Numbered from the stretch's first letter, positions 1 to 15,373 are shown. The stretch: 64,000 bases of DNA from Strongyloides papillosus (GCA_005656395.1 SRSI01000004.1:1-64000); one strand, 5' to 3'. The notes: generated by a model from the sequence alone, not told the origin. Program-made: numbers and translations.

Positions 1-1642
1 CTTGTTAATTATCTATCTTTTATCAAATTTCATATATAAATTGTATTAATATATTCGAAAAAAACCATAATTCCAAATAAATACTACAAAATATATCGTA
101 AACGACAATAATAAATATAACAGTCGAATTTTGCGTTTAGGATAGAAAATTATATGCTCGGGACGAAATATTAAGTCTGTGGACGAAAATTTAAAGCTGA
201 GGATGATTTTTTGTGTAAATTATTCTGTGTGTATGTTGATGACAATATGACTTATATCACTATGTAGCCATTGACAAAAAAAATTCTTGATAGGATTGAC
301 ATTGGAGTTCATTAAAAATAATATCATAATAATTATTAAATATTTTAACAAAAATTTTATTTGTTGTAAAATTTTCTGACTGCTTTTTAAAAAACATTCG
401 TAAAGAAAATGATTCAATTTTTAAAATACTTTTTAGTTGACAGTGATTCTTCCAAATTAAAACAATAGAGAATAACATTATTTATTATTTTAATTATCAA
501 ATTCGAAATGAAATCTTAACTCATGGAAAGACGAAAATATTTGTAATGATGAATGCCGTATGTTAACATGTCTATTTATTTTTTGATATATTTTCTTAAA
601 GGTAAATTAGAAAATATTGTATATGGAAAACAATTAAAATAACAATTTTGACAAATAACTAAAATATTTTTATGTAAATATATTATTAGAAAGTAGATGT
701 TTTTGTGCAATTGTTAAAAGAAAAACTATTTCATACCATAGAAGCAATAAAGGAGGTACTATAATCTCTCTTTCAAAATAGATAATTACAAATACGACAT
801 AAAATATTGGATATAACTATACTACTGAATTTAATACGATTTATTAACTGCTAGTTTTAACTTTTTCCACTTAATCAGATAAATAACTATAGATTGTAAA
901 TAAATATATAGAATTTATTTGTTAGAAAGAAAAAGTCACTCTTGTGTTTGAAAAAGAAACCCAAAATCATCAATATCTTAATCTTTTCGAAATTTGATTA
1001 TAAAAACCTTTAAAATATACAACATGATTGATGGAAATATGTTTTGAAAAAAAATAACTTTACACATTGAGTAAAAATGTGGTAGATTTATATCTTATAA
1101 TAATTTGTTTATGAGTCAAGTACTTTAAGACATGTTAGTAATTTCATTCATTAATGTGTAAAGTGAATTATTTTTTTATGACATTCGTAGATTTTTTTAC
1201 TGTTCTAATAACAATTACTATATTTCTTTACTATTAATTATTACCGTTCTCCTTTATATTATGGTATTTCTTTATGGAAAAAATATCTATTGCCAGTAAA
1301 ACTTCGTGACTTATTTTTTGTATTTTAAATTGAAAAGTATTAAAAACTACTTTTTATTAAAAACAAATTATTTTACGAAAATAAAAATATTTTTTAAAAA
1401 TTTTATTATTAAATGTTAGTTGAAAATATAGAATACAATTTCAAGAGTTAAATAACAACCATTTTTGTTAATAACTAATAATATCAATTTAAATTACTCA
1501 GTAAAATCCATATTGATATGAGAAAATGTTTTTTCACTTCATTTGCTTTAATCATTCTTTTTAAATATATCTTTATATAAATAACCGAGATCTTAAAAAA
1601 TATAATTTTTTTTTCTTTCTTTTAACTTTTTTTAGTGAATTA
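1..1642. other. Gene-free flank downstream of plexin
   Basis: AT-rich sequence between the window edge and the plexin stop codon. I see no exon-like reading frame; the short open frames near 220-480 are composed almost entirely of I/F/N/K/L codons as expected from AT-rich DNA. It contains one short tandem repeat (listed separately) and presumably the plexin 3' UTR. Confidence 0.6.
136..216. repeat. Imperfect 20-bp tandem repeat, 3-4 copies
   Basis: Units at 157-176, 177-196 and 197-216 share the pattern CT..GGACGAAAATTTAAAG; a fourth more diverged copy with one inserted base seems to precede them (about 136-156). Seen directly in the sequence. No function is suggested. Confidence 0.55.
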
Positions 1643-4600
1643 CTAATTTAATGTAGCATAAATATGTTCAGAATCTTGGATTGTACACATTACAATTTGT
1701 TGCAATTTTTCTCCCAATCGATGTTTTATACTTCCTTCATCATGATTTAAAATTTCAACGAGTGGTAAAGCATTGCCTTTAATCCAATTAAGGAGTTCTG
1801 TTATTGCATGTGTTTTACTTAAACAATCAGTTACTGTTTGCGATACATTATTAATATGATTATAAAAAACTTTATCAGTTATTGGTGGAAGATGTGATAT
1901 TTGTGTAAAGAGTTCCATTGCAAAGGGTCGGTAACGATTTATCTCTTTAGCAAATAACAACTTTGAGGATGGCGATTCCTTACTAAATGGATGTGGATTT
2001 GTCGAGAAACAATCCATTAATGTTTGTCCTATAACTGTTAATGAGGAATTAAGATAATTCTGTGACTGGATATCAAATATGAAATCAGGATTATTAATAA
2101 AATTCATCATTAATCTAAGGACTATTGAATTTTTTTTCCATGTAAATATAATCTGTTCATCGGTAATATTTAAGCGTTTTGCTTGGTAATCAAAAAAGTC
2201 ACAAACATATTTTATTGTTATTGATGTTTGTCGACAATCTTTACGCATTAATAGTACATTTTCGAAGAAATCTTCAACAAATTTTTGGACGGAACCTTTA
2301 CATGTCAATAATCTGGTTAAAAACACTTCTGGTATATTTGATGAATTTGGTGTTATGTTAAGTGTATTACAATGTTTTCTATCAACAACTTTGCCTTTAT
2401 TTTTAGATAAACTTTTTGTGTAGGTCATTTCATAATCCTTATTTCTTTTGCCATCAATTGTCGAAAAACCATTTTTATTTGATAACCCATTATTAAGATG
2501 ATAATATTTTTTATCATTATTAACTGTTAGTGGTGGTGGAGATACAGAACAATTTGAACTATTATTTAAGAGATGAGTGGAACTCCAAGCAGAACATGTA
2601 GTGTCACTTGAACCACTTCTAAATGTAAATGCATTTGATGCTAGTGGCATAGCAATATTAGCATATTCCATTGTAATTGTAGCATTAACAGGAATATTAT
2701 AACTACCAATTGTATTTAATTGTTTCTCTCTCTTATCCATTGGTTTTTCATCATCCACCAACACAACATGCTCCTTTTTACTGTTTTGCCACACAAGATC
2801 AAACTGTTCAACAGTTAATCTATTTTGAAATCCTTGATTTTTGTATAATAAATCTAATAATTTGCTTTTTACTTGTGTTATTGTGTCACAATGTAATACA
2901 CGTAATTGTATTGGAAATTGATCAAATGACTCAAAAGGAATTATTATAAGTGTAATAACTTTACCGTCAACGTGTTCTCTCAATAATTTTTGTTCATTTA
3001 ATGAGTATCTTGAATCTCCTGTAACAGCATCAATTGGTCCCTTCTCTATTTGATATTTTAATGCTCTATATAAAAGGTATAATGATTTAGCAATATCATT
3101 ATTTCCATTGCACAACTCTGGGAACATTGATATTGATAGCCAATGTGAAAATAACTTTTCAATGACACTTTCACTACGTCTAAATAATAGATGTGATGTT
3201 TTGTTATGAACAGAATTTTCAATGTGTGATTCTAATAATGTAAAAATAACCTCTGTACAATATTCCATATTCCTTGAGATACATGTTACAATTGAAGATG
3301 CTACAGCTGTCCTTTCATTGGTTGTTATTGATGGATTAGATTCCAACATATGAACTAGCATAAATATGAATTGCCTATTAAATACTAATGATTCAAATTG
3401 TGTTATAACCATTGGTTGTTGTGATACATAAATACTTCCTACACCACTATTTGTCATATTATAATTAAGGTACATTGAATATTCATTGCCAAATTCATGG
3501 GAAAGTAAGATTTTTAAAAAGTAGCCCATATTTTGGTATGGTATACCAATATCTTCAATTGTTAATGTTAAATCAGTCATATCAGTTTGTAACTCAGCAA
3601 AGGCTTGTTTACACTCATTTCTAACATTGCTTTCCATTTGTTCCATTTGTTGTTGTATTCTTTTATAATCTCTCTCTCTTTCACCATTCCTCCTTTTCCA
3701 TATAGTAATAAGGCAAAATATAATAAGTATAATTGCAAAGATTACAGTTATTAATAATAAAATAAATCTAATTACTGGCATTCTCATAACACCAAAATCT
3801 CCACCAACCAATGACTCATACTCAATTGACCCAATCTCAAATCTCAAATTACCAATCTTTACGACAACCAAAGGATAATTATTAAAAGTTGGTATACCAT
3901 TTTCATCAGTCCCAGAAGGTTGTGTTTCTGGTATTCGGCAAATTAATTGAGTATAATCTAATAATACTACATTACAACTTTCCGTACCAATATATACTTG
4001 ATAATCATCTGATGATGTACTCACTGAAAGATGATTACCAGTTAATATTAAAACAGTCTGGTCAGTTGGATGCATTTTCAGTTCTGTGAAAAAATCAAAA
4101 ATAGGATCAGGTGTAATTGTCATTTGTATTTGATTTCCTAAATTACGAACACTATTAACATCATCCATAAAAAATCCAACAGAAAATTTTGATCGTACCG
4201 TGGAATGGTGCATTAATTTAGGACTTTTACAGTACATTAGTGTTGAATTACTTATCTTACATACACCTAATCCTGAAACTATTTCTGCAACAGTTGCATC
4301 ATTTGAATTAAGTAAATACATTTGAGCCGATAGTAAGGAATCGAAATGTGACCCATAAACTGCAATTAAACGACCACCGCTTCTAAATGATGATGATGGT
4401 CGAATGTTGGTAATAATAGGGTCCTCACGATACTCAAAATGACCATCAATTATTTTTATAGCACTATCAATTTGAAGACGAATAGCAGAAACATGATATA
4501 TACGTGATGATTTTGATGTTTTACAAGAAATTATTTGAGATGAATTGCGATTACTATCAATAGTACATGGAAGATTATCAAGGTGTATTGAAATATTTGA

Positions 4601-7600
4601 TCCTACATTAAGATTATTACCATATATTGATATTTGTGTACCACCAGAAATTGGACCAAAAGTAGGGTAAATAGATTGTGCTTGAATATCTAAATATTCA
4701 AAAACCTCGTTAGACTCCACAATTCTTTTAGCACTAGAACCAATAGTTATTTTAACAACACCAGTTCCTGTTCCTCTTTCTGTTATGCATACAATTTTTT
4801 TAGAAATTTCAAAACCAATTACTTTACATAACGATCCACCAACATAGACACGATCTCTAACATCATTAATTTTAGTTCCTAAATCTCTTCCAGTTATTGT
4901 GACAGTTGTTCCACCCTCTATTGGTCCAGATTTCGGTTCAAAATTTGTAATAATTGGATTAGTACAGATGTTATCAGGGCGCATATCGGAAAATCGAGAA
5001 CCACGTAATGAGGACAATGCCGAACATTTTGTTGAAATTTTACATGATTCTTTACACCATGAGCAACCATATTTAGGATCTAATGATAGACATTGACTAC
5101 AATCACTAGCCATCTTATTACATTTATACATTGATATTTCCGTTCTGTCAATAATTTCATCTTTCTGTAATAACTCTAAGCCAACTTTTTTAGTTTCAAT
5201 CTCTTCCTCATAATTATATTGAATTGAGTCACAAGTAATACTTTGACCTTTTATTGTTGCTTTAGTAATGATAGGGTTTTCAAATAAAACTTTACAATAA
5301 AGCTCATCATTATTTTTATCCATCTTCCAATTAATAACTGGGAATTGTACTGAATGGTTACTTCCATCACCTACTAAAATTTCCTGAATATTTGAAATGT
5401 CTATTTTAATACACGAGTCAACATCTGTAATTCCATCGTTACATGTTTTATTTGAATTAATGGATAGACATAAATTATTTCCTGAACACCATTTACAATT
5501 CCATTTAGATGAGGTACAGGAAGAACACCTATATAAATAAATGTTATAATAATAATTAATTGTAAAAGAACATGTGTTACAATATACTTACATTCTATTT
5601 GATTTACATGTATAAAAAGTAAAATTAAATGAAGCAATAGCTTTACTTCTTCCCAACATTTCACTATTCCTATTCTCAAATATTGTATGAAGTGTTAAAG
5701 ATGTCACATAATTATCAGAACCATTTGGTATACGAGGTAATTTTTCAGGCATTAAACAGGTTATACCTTTTGATGACCACGTACTTCCTTTAGATTTAAT
5801 ATTACCAAAATAACATTCATAATTAAAATTTTTTGGTGATGGTAATGATGTTATTGGCAAAAATACACTTTCAAATGCCTTCTTTTTTACCTCATCAACT
5901 GAAACATTCATTGGAATTGGTAGTATACCATCTTCAATATTTGGGCAAGTATCTAATAAAAATGCATTTGGTAGTGCTTGCATACATTCAGATAACTGAC
6001 TACATTTTCCTTCCAATAAACACCATCCACAAAGTGGATCTCTTGCTTGGGTACAACTTTCACATGTATCATGATAAGAACAAAATGATACACGGATGAT
6101 AGATAACTAAAATAATAAATAATTTTGATTGATTTATATGTGTTTATTTAAGTTAATTTTTGATTTTTTTAATCTATTCTTTTCGGTATTCATAAAAAGA
6201 AACATTTTAGATATTGATATTGATAAGATGATTGTGTCGCTACTAAGATAAATGGATCAATTTACAGGTCAACGCATAAAATTATGCCATAAACGATTTG
6301 GTGAAAGAATTTTTTTTCTTAATCAGTATTAGATTAATGAAACATAAATAATAGCGGAATGTTTGTTGGTGCAATCTGTTGGCGCAATACATCAAAGAAG
6401 ATATCTAAATTTGTCAAAATCGATGAAAATAATAATTAATTGCCTATTCAACTAAATGATGAAGTTGGTAATAAATTTGTCAAAAAATTAATATCATTAT
6501 AATGTGTTATTATAATTTATTACCATAAGAAATATTTTAACATCATAATCTATCATTCTCATTATGTTTTAGTGTTTTTCTCTCCTTGGGATAAGATAAA
6601 TACTAAAGAGTGGCTAATTAATTTAATAATATCTTTATCTTTTACCATTCTTATCGTCACTTCTTTGTAATTTAAATAAATAGGAACTTTTTTTTGTTAA
6701 AAAAGTAAGGCAAAGCCGGATATTAAGAAGGTCATAGCATTGTTTAGTTAAATAGATGTATTAATAAATAATTATTTCAATAGTATTAATACCTTGCAAG
6801 TAACTGCGCAACTAAGTAAATAATAAAAATAAGCAATTCAATTGTTATGGAATAGATACTATTAACAGTACAATTGAACATACAATATATATCTCTTTGA
6901 CTTATTGTTTTTATATTTCTTTTTATATTTAAATTTAGTCAAATATTTACCTGATTTGCACTGGCAATAATATATTCATTGTCATTCATAAATTGAATGT
7001 TTGAAATAAAATCTGGTGTTGCTGTAAATTCGGCATATTTTTGTAATATAAACCTTGATATAGGTGTACCACTATTAGAAGAAATTGTCAATGAGTACTG
7101 TAATAAAATGTGTATTATTATAAAATATTTACATATTGTAAATCTTTTGAAAATTTCTATTATGTCAAAAATTTTGACAAAATTTTAATAACAATAAAAA
7201 TGTAACTTTTTAGTCCATAAATTAATCATTATACTAAATATTATAATTTATTTACGAACACATACCTGCAAAATATCACCATCTTCTGTTCCCGCAACAA
7301 TGATTGTTTTACCACCAATATTTCTTCCTGTTATTGTTGTAATAATACGGTCATTATATATAATAGAAGCAACTTGTTCACTTTCTATGCTACCACCAAC
7401 TCCCAAAAAACATGTGTCCTGATCTAACTGAAGGTTCGGCTTCTAAAAAAGTAAATAATAAAATAATAATATGTCATATTTAAAGCAAAGTTCAATTGGA
7501 GATAAGCTTTTGCAAGTGATCTACTGATATCATTTTGTCATTAAAATGTTTTTTTTGTTAATTAATCGCTTGTTGACTTTTGTCATCTAAATTACCTCTT

Positions 7601-9469
7601 TTAATGATATATTTTAACTATACCGACACATATAAGGCAATATAAAAGCAATCCATATTTAATTATTTCTAACAATCTCATATACAAATCTTTTTTACTA
7701 TTTCCTATTGTTAAACATTTTCTCACAATAATAATTATAACTATAATTTTATATATTATGATTAAAAACCCTTGACTTTTTCCATATGGTAAAAGTCATT
7801 TTCTTAACCAGAACTTTTAAAAATATAAAAGAAAGTAGTAAAAATGGTAACCTTAAATTAAAATCAATATAAAAGATATATACTCACTTATAATTAATCA
7901 TTTCCTCCTCACTCTTCTCTATAAAATAAAACAATAAAACTGTGAAAGCTGTCAAGAAGAAGTATTATAAATATAAATGGTGAAATGAGAAATTTCTAAT
8001 TGGATAGTTACATAATAAATGTCATCTTTAAAATAATTATGAATATATAAAATGCGTATGTACTATTATTTTTACATATGTTCATAATTTTTGTAAAATT
8101 AACTTGCCTTTGTACATTTGTAATCTCTTCCAATATGTGGCATTCCATATTTTCCAATTCCATCTCTACATCTGTCAATGTTATACCAAAATGTTGATTG
8201 AATTCTTCCCATTGAAAATATGCATATAGCTGTATTTCTATTTGAAGAATCAGTAAATGCTCCAATGAGGCTATCATTTATAAGATATATTGATTTTAAA
8301 ATATTATAATTTGTATTATCTTCACCACGACATTGGATCTCCAATTCAGAGTATGAAATATATCTATAAAAAAGAAATTAAGATTAATGGAAAAATTAAC
8401 CATATATAATTAGGTAATCAAACAAGCATAAAATATACTTGCAAATTGTTATAGCTAATTGACTAAAGAAAGAATTAATGAGAAGATATATATAACGACT
8501 ATTAATTTTAATTATTTAATTATGGATAATAACATATAGGAAAGATATATCAATTAGTTTGAGAAAGCTGAGATTATACTATAAATTCACTATGAGTAAC
8601 GACAATATAATCATGATGATAATATTAAGAAAATTAAAATAAAAAGAAACCAACCTTTCATCATCCTCACAGACACGTAAAAGTTTTGTAACTAAAGGAT
8701 TTGAAACAGCAGCATTTATTATACCTCCTTTTTGGTAAATATTTTTATTTTGTACTGATGCCCAAAATATGTAATGTTCATATTTAAAAACTGATATATA
8801 ATTAATCTTAAATCTTCCTCTATGTTCTACACGTATTTGGATAGCTCCCTCACCTTCGATAGATCCATAATTTATTGGATAATATTGTGGTGCTTCTCTC
8901 GTAGAAATAGATGGATGATTATCACGATATGGTGAGTCTGTTGAATAACTAGTAGCAATATATAATTTACCCGTTATTGGATCAATTAAACCAACTGTTG
9001 AGGAATTTTGGGAATTAGATACAATAGGAACAGTACCATTTTGAATGGGTAATGTAATATCTTCTGCGTTATATAAATTACATATACCTTGTCTTGTTGA
9101 TCCACAAATGAGTAACTGTCCAGATGGAGTTTTTTGTAATAATTTATTATAGTTATCTGTTTTTTCTTTAATAACATTAACATCAACACACGATGATAAA
9201 TCATAATTACATAATGGTGAATCCAAAATTGGGCCTGTTGATGTTTTCTGGAGGATAGATAAATTTGATGATCCTCCTAACTTGTATAATTCATTAACAG
9301 TTCCAACATAAATAATGTCTTTGTCAATAATAAAATTGTTAATTGTTGAATTTAGGTGAAGTATTGCCGTTTGACGAGATGATGACAAATTAGCAAATAT
9401 AGTCAATGGAATGACAATAAAAATAATAAAAATATAACGGTATAATTTTAAATCAACCATTATTTCCAA
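1643..9469 (-). CDS. plx: Plexin, semaphorin receptor (about 1931 aa, six exons)
   Basis: Single-pass receptor for semaphorins that signals through an intracellular RasGAP-type domain. My exon model is 8655-9469, 8108-8363, 7266-7442, 6951-7097, 5592-6106 and 1643-5528; all phases join. Seen: N-terminal signal peptide (hydrophobic run after MVDLKLYRY), a sema domain through exons 1-5, three PSI cysteine modules (e.g. CESCTQARDPLCGWC, CSSCTSSKWNCKWC, CSQCLSLDPKYGCSWC), several IPT/TIG repeats (PIITNFEPKSGPIEGGTTVT), a membrane span near residues 1223-1246, then a 680-residue tail with the GAP arginines (LLFRRSESVIEKLF near 1420) and a second conserved block (LRLMMNFINNPDFIFD). Start: two in-frame ATGs (9469 and 9460) both precede the signal peptide. 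The last exon is 3.9 kb, while exon 2 ends at an AG|GCAAGT (GC) donor. C. elegans has two plexins (plx-1, plx-2); I cannot say which this matches. Confidence 0.95.
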
Positions 9470-11501
9470 ATTTTATATAATTTATAATAAAAAAATAAAA
9501 ATTGCTTTTAATTTTATCCCTATTTTTTAATTTGTATTTTTAACAATTATACATTATCTAGAATATATATTAAATATTAGTTTAGTAAGATATTAAAATA
9601 TAATAGAAAATTTTATCACGTAAGGTGTTTGGAATGGCAATTAAAACTAATGGGATATTAGCTGGTATTATGGATGAATATTATATTAAAAATGATGGAT
9701 AGTAATGTGTAAAATTAAGATAGATCACATTATTTCATATTATACAATTCATTCAATTTATTAGATATAAAAGACCAAAAGAAAAATAGGAAAAAAAATT
9801 TATTTTATTTTTTCAAAATGATGATAAATATTTTTGTTTTCTTGAAGGAGTAATATTATAATAAACATAATAAATAAATGTGACATTGAAAAGAAGTTTG
9901 TCCAAAAAATCTCATTAGGTGAACACGCCTCTTTTTATATTAGGGTAATGAGAATTGCTTGTAAGTCTTATGGAAAATAGTTTTAATAGAAAGATGTAAT
10001 GTTGTGGTCAAACGTCAAAGGCGGAACCATAAATAAAAGTGTTAAAGTATTTAGATGATCTTATAAAAAAAATAAATATAAAGTAATAAAAGAAGTAGTT
10101 ATAAGAAATAACAAAGATTTGGATTGAAGGAAAATTTACTACTTGATACATAAGCAGAAATGTATTACTTTAGGTAGAAATGCCAAAAATTTTGATTAGT
10201 TAAGAGGTTATCTTAATGTGATTGTTATATTAAAGACAGATTGCGGGTTTTAAAGAATAATCAAAACATGCAAATATCTTTAGAGAAAATAGATAAATTA
10301 TAATTGAAAAAGTATATAAATAATATGTATAAAGTTAAGATAACAAAATAGGATAAAAAGTAATTATTATTGAAGTATCTATTAAGGAAATATGTTTAAT
10401 TAAGAATATTGTTTTTAATCATATGTAATATATAGTTACATATACAACATTTAAATCACCTGGACTTTATATATTGTTTGTGATAAACATAATGATGTGA
10501 AGATGATCGTCAGCTGGCACAGTTAATTGGTAAAGCTTTATTTTACTAACAAATAAATGTTTAGTTAAACTGTTAACTGTTTACTATGAATCACCTTTTA
10601 TTAATAGGTTTATTAGATACCCATAACAGTAATAAAAACTTCCTTTTAACTAATCAGCTAAGGTTAATAAGAGAGTTCTAAAATTTAATTCAAGACTCTA
10701 TTGTTTTTATATTGTTTTGGTTGTTAGCGGAAAGATAAGAGAAGTCAAAATGTGAAATGTTTAAATAAGGGTAAAAACAATGAATGATGAGGAGAGATAA
10801 ATATGATGACAATCAAAATATATATATTTGTTGATAGTAGTAAACTTTCATTAAATTTAGACATTAATTTAACAAAACTTACTGATTTATTACATATCAA
10901 CAGATTGTGAGAAACTTTTAGTAAAATAGAGGTATCGTAAAGTATGAGTTAATTTGAGAAATTAAGTAAGAAAAAAATGTCATGAAAGAATAAATATAAA
11001 TAATATATTTAGTTGATGGTTGATTTAGCAGAAGAAAAATTATGGCGCCGATGGTGTAAATTAGGATATATGGACAATAGATTAAATCTTTTTTCCTTTC
11101 TTATTTAAAAACAAAAATTGTCATCCTTTTAAACTATAACTAATCAACTATATATTGTCTACTTTAGGTAGACGTGTTAAATGTGAATAAATTAGCATCT
11201 ATTATTGAAAAAATAGTGAACCACTGGATCAGGAGAGGTAATAAAATTTACAAGAAAAAAAGGGGAAGAAGACAATTGATATGTGAAGTGGATTTAAATG
11301 TATGGTGATTAAAAAATTAATCGTTTGTCCTATTAAAGAAATGTTTATAATCAAATTATGACCCTTTTATATAAATTTCCATATATAAAATGAATTTATG
11401 TATAAAAAAATGAAACTATTAAAGTAACATATCAATCATTTATATGCATTTGAGTAATTTTTTAAATAACATTTATACAAATAGCTAATTATATTAAGAA
11501 G

Positions 11502-11579
11502 AACAGATGTAGTTATGCTTGGAGTAATGATGTTATCATTATATTATTTTTAGGTGATCCACGGCTCCAAACATCTGTT
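11502..11579. other. Nested inverted repeat, candidate structured RNA or cruciform
   Basis: Outer arms AACAGATGT (11502-11510) and ACATCTGTT (11571-11579) pair perfectly; inside them TTGGAG (11519-11524) pairs with CTCCAA (11565-11570); a further perfect hairpin, TAATGAT-GTT-ATCATTA, sits at 11525-11541. The right arm carries a GC-rich patch (GGTGATCCACGGCTCC) unusual for this AT-rich region. What it is, if anything, is unknown. Confidence 0.3.
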
Positions 11580-14500
11580 AATTTAATAAAATGCCTAAAC
11601 AGGTAATAGTATAAATTTAATTTTTATTAACAGGAGGTGTTAAGGAAGAAGTGAATGGTCAATAAATTTACAATCAGATAAGAAAATGTAACATTTTAAT
11701 AGTATAATGATGATATTTAAGAAAAAGTTAATATCAACATATGGCTTAACAGTATGAAATTTACACTAAATAAGGTAACAAAAAATTAAAATAATATATA
11801 TTAATAATACATAATTAACAGTTGGAGGATTATTATGTTAGGGACATAATGTTGAATTATGAAGCATGTTACATAATCACCGGTAGATTATTTGTATGCT
11901 TTTTGCATAACTGTTACTTATCTCAGTCATCTAATCTTTCAAAATACAATTACAAATCTTCTTATACAGAAGTGTGGTAAAAAAGATATAAAAGTTGACA
12001 ATTTAAATAAAAAGAAATTTACGTTCCAAACTATTACGTATGATTCGTGATAATGAAATGTTTAATTGTCAACTAAATTTGAAATATTATGGAGGTTGAT
12101 GATAGCAATAAAAGTTTGATATATACATAAATGTTAGAAGGCACAAAGTAAAATTTATGATAATGAAAGTGATAGTGTGAGATCTAGAGTAAAAAGTATC
12201 ATTAATATAAAACAGTAGCTAAATATTATGTAAAAGAGAGTTGAAGATACTTTATTAATAGTTTTAAATAAATATTATCGTGACTACGATTTTGTGACGT
12301 ATTATTTATGATTACTATTTAAGGTTAAAATTTGAGTTATATATAGGAGATTTAAATGCCATTAAATAGTAGGGAAGTATTAAAAAGTCTAATAATTTTT
12401 GTATGATCTATTATAATTATGAATAGAATTAAAATCAGTTATGAGGACAAATGTATATAAAGACAAAATTTATCAATTAATTGATAATAGGATAGTTAGA
12501 AAATGATGATTTGTTAATTGAGATTTTAGAGTAATTATCAATTATTATGATGAATAATAAAATTACAGATACCCCTATATTAAAGCTACTTCTTTTATTA
12601 TATAAAGGAATTATTAGATAGTTAATAATTTGATTGAAACATCATGTAAACTTTTTGTACAATAATAAGAATGACTTTGATGAAAGTGTTAAGCAATAAA
12701 TGAATAGAAACGTACAAATAAAGAATTAAGTATATCCATGGATGGGTATTGTAACAATACGATTTGTGTACTTAAGAAGCAACATTCAAACATCACTTTA
12801 CTAATATTAAAAATATGCTTTTGAAGTATGGTGATATATAAACAAAAGAAATGCTAAAAGCGGTACTTCTATATACATATATAGTTTACAAATTTTTAAG
12901 AATATGGAATATGAAATACTTGAGAACACGGATTTTTGATGTTAACTAGTATAACAAATATCTCTTCCACTCATCTTATTTGCCGTTACAACAACTAACA
13001 TTTATAAAATAATATATATACAAAATTTTGTAAGAGTAAAATAATTTAATGATATTTGGTACATATATAACATTAATTTCTTTTACCATATAACGTTAAA
13101 AGTTAAATTTATAAGAATGAAGGCAATACAAAAGGCTGTTTTGGAATAAAAATAAAATATACATATAAAAATATTGAACAGATGATGGATGGAAGAGCTT
13201 AATGAATTTTTAACTTGCTCTTCGCTCTAACTATAATTCAATTGTTTATTTTTCACTATGCCAATAAAATTTTAATAACTTACATATAGAAGTAATATTA
13301 CAGCAAAAATTAAAACAATAGTAAAATTTGTTTATAATAGAAGAATATTAATCTTCTACAAAAGAAAATGATATCTTATAATAATGAATTTTAAAAAAAC
13401 TGATAGAAACTGTTTTTGTAAAGGTTTTTATAAATGTTAACTATATATAACTTTCAAATGTAATGATATAAATTTAAATTAATAGAAGTATAACTAATAC
13501 ATATTCAACACCATTCTAAATATTTAGGAAACCTTTTCAAACAAACTAAATATTAGTTAGTAAATGGAAAAAGGCCAATATATTTGTTATAATATTAAAA
13601 AAACTCCTAGTCTTATAAAAGAATTATGTTAAAGCTGGCATTAATGGCATATGTAAATTCATTAAATATAAACAATAGTTTATTTTTAACCTATAAAAAG
13701 TACCATAAAATAACCATTTCTATAACTCATTTTTATTAATGATAAATTTAAGTAATACTGATTTTTATATTCATAATGACATGGTATACATAGTGTACTT
13801 AAAAAAAGGAGTACTAACAATTAAATGTCCTTAATTTTATTACATAAATATATCTTTGGACATGTGTTTTTGTTATATTATACCTCTTTAAAGTGCCGTC
13901 TAGATGTCTTTAAATGATTAAAACATTTTTTTTTCTGACACTAATCCTGATCAACAGATTCAAATATATATACGTAATCTTCTTACATCTTTAAACAACT
14001 TGATTATCTTTCGGCAAAAAAAATAACAATAAGGAATTATATAATGATATAATTGTTCTTATCTTGGAAACATAATAAATTGTTGTTAAGAACTATAAGA
14101 TGTTTAAAATTGTTTAGGAGTTTAAATGATATGTATAAATGTATTTATTTGAGTAAGTTTAAGAAAATGTTCTGGTCCAATGAATAACAGTGTATAAAAT
14201 TAATTTAAATTTAATTGTGTTTATTGTGATTAACTATATAAAAGCTTATTTAAATAGTGTTAAAATGTGATAAAAAGTGATAAAATAATGGATTAGAAGA
14301 TTTATTTTTAGTATACAAGGACAGCTTTGAGAAAGAATTATGAAATGAAATCATCTTGTCAGATGTCACTTCTCTATTTTAAATTTAAAAAAGTTTTTTC
14401 TTATAACAGTCAAAATAAATAATAAGAATTTCCTATATTTATGGCATGTTTCAATAACTAATATATATTATATTTTCCGGAAATTCCCAAATAACATTAA

Positions 14501-15373
14501 TATGAAAAAAAGTAGAGGAAGAAGTAAAAGTCATTGAATTGAATATAAATAATATTATTAAAAAGTAATGCCATTTTTAAAGAAATTAACATTTAAAAGA
14601 TGAAATTAAACTTAAAAATATAATTTGTTTCACATTACCTAAAATGCGCAAGATTAATTTTTAATTTAATGGCATAAAGGATAGAAAATAATATGTGGAG
14701 TTGAATTGATAATGTTATTCATAAATAAAAGAAATTTCAGGGATTATTAATATAAATAGAAGCTTTAAAAGGTTGATATATAAGAAATAAAGGATTAAAT
14801 TTTTATTTTCCATGAATATTTTAAGTTAAGTTTATGATTCTTAAGTTAAATATTTTTATTATACAATATGGTATATAAAACTTAGAAATTGACAAAAATA
14901 GAATAATGTTATATATAAAGAAAGATGAGAAGGTACCAATAAGAGGAAGTAAGGTTTGTGAGATTGTATATATTTAAAATTGACACTGATAGAAGATGGA
15001 ACTGAAATTATTATGAAAAATGTGGTAAGAAAAAAGACTAAATTAATGACGAGAGTCAGAGGCAGGATATTTTACCACTTAATATTTCCTATGATACAAT
15101 CTTTTTAAATGTTAAACTAGAAATTAAGGCAATTTTAAATGGAAAAATATTAAAAGTAGCTTCATTTATTAAATGAAAGAAAAATAATAGCTTTTTGAAG
15201 AAGTTATTTGGTGGTACTTAACTAGTTATATTTTCCTACTTCATATATTTACTATATTAAAAACTTAAAAATGAATATTTATTAATGTATGTACAAAATC
15301 TCAAATATAGTCTTTTCTTCACCCAACCGTTCTTCTCACGATCATTTATTAAGTAAGAGTTAAAAGTAAAGTT

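Noticed and set aside
220..478. Two overlapping minus-strand frames near the window start
   Set aside because: Chance frames in AT-rich DNA with no similarity or splice context.
7888..7918. 31-bp micro-exon-like segment inside a plexin intron, with TATAG before and GTGAGT after
   Set aside because: Inclusion puts a stop in the only compatible phase, and skipping gives a smooth sema domain.
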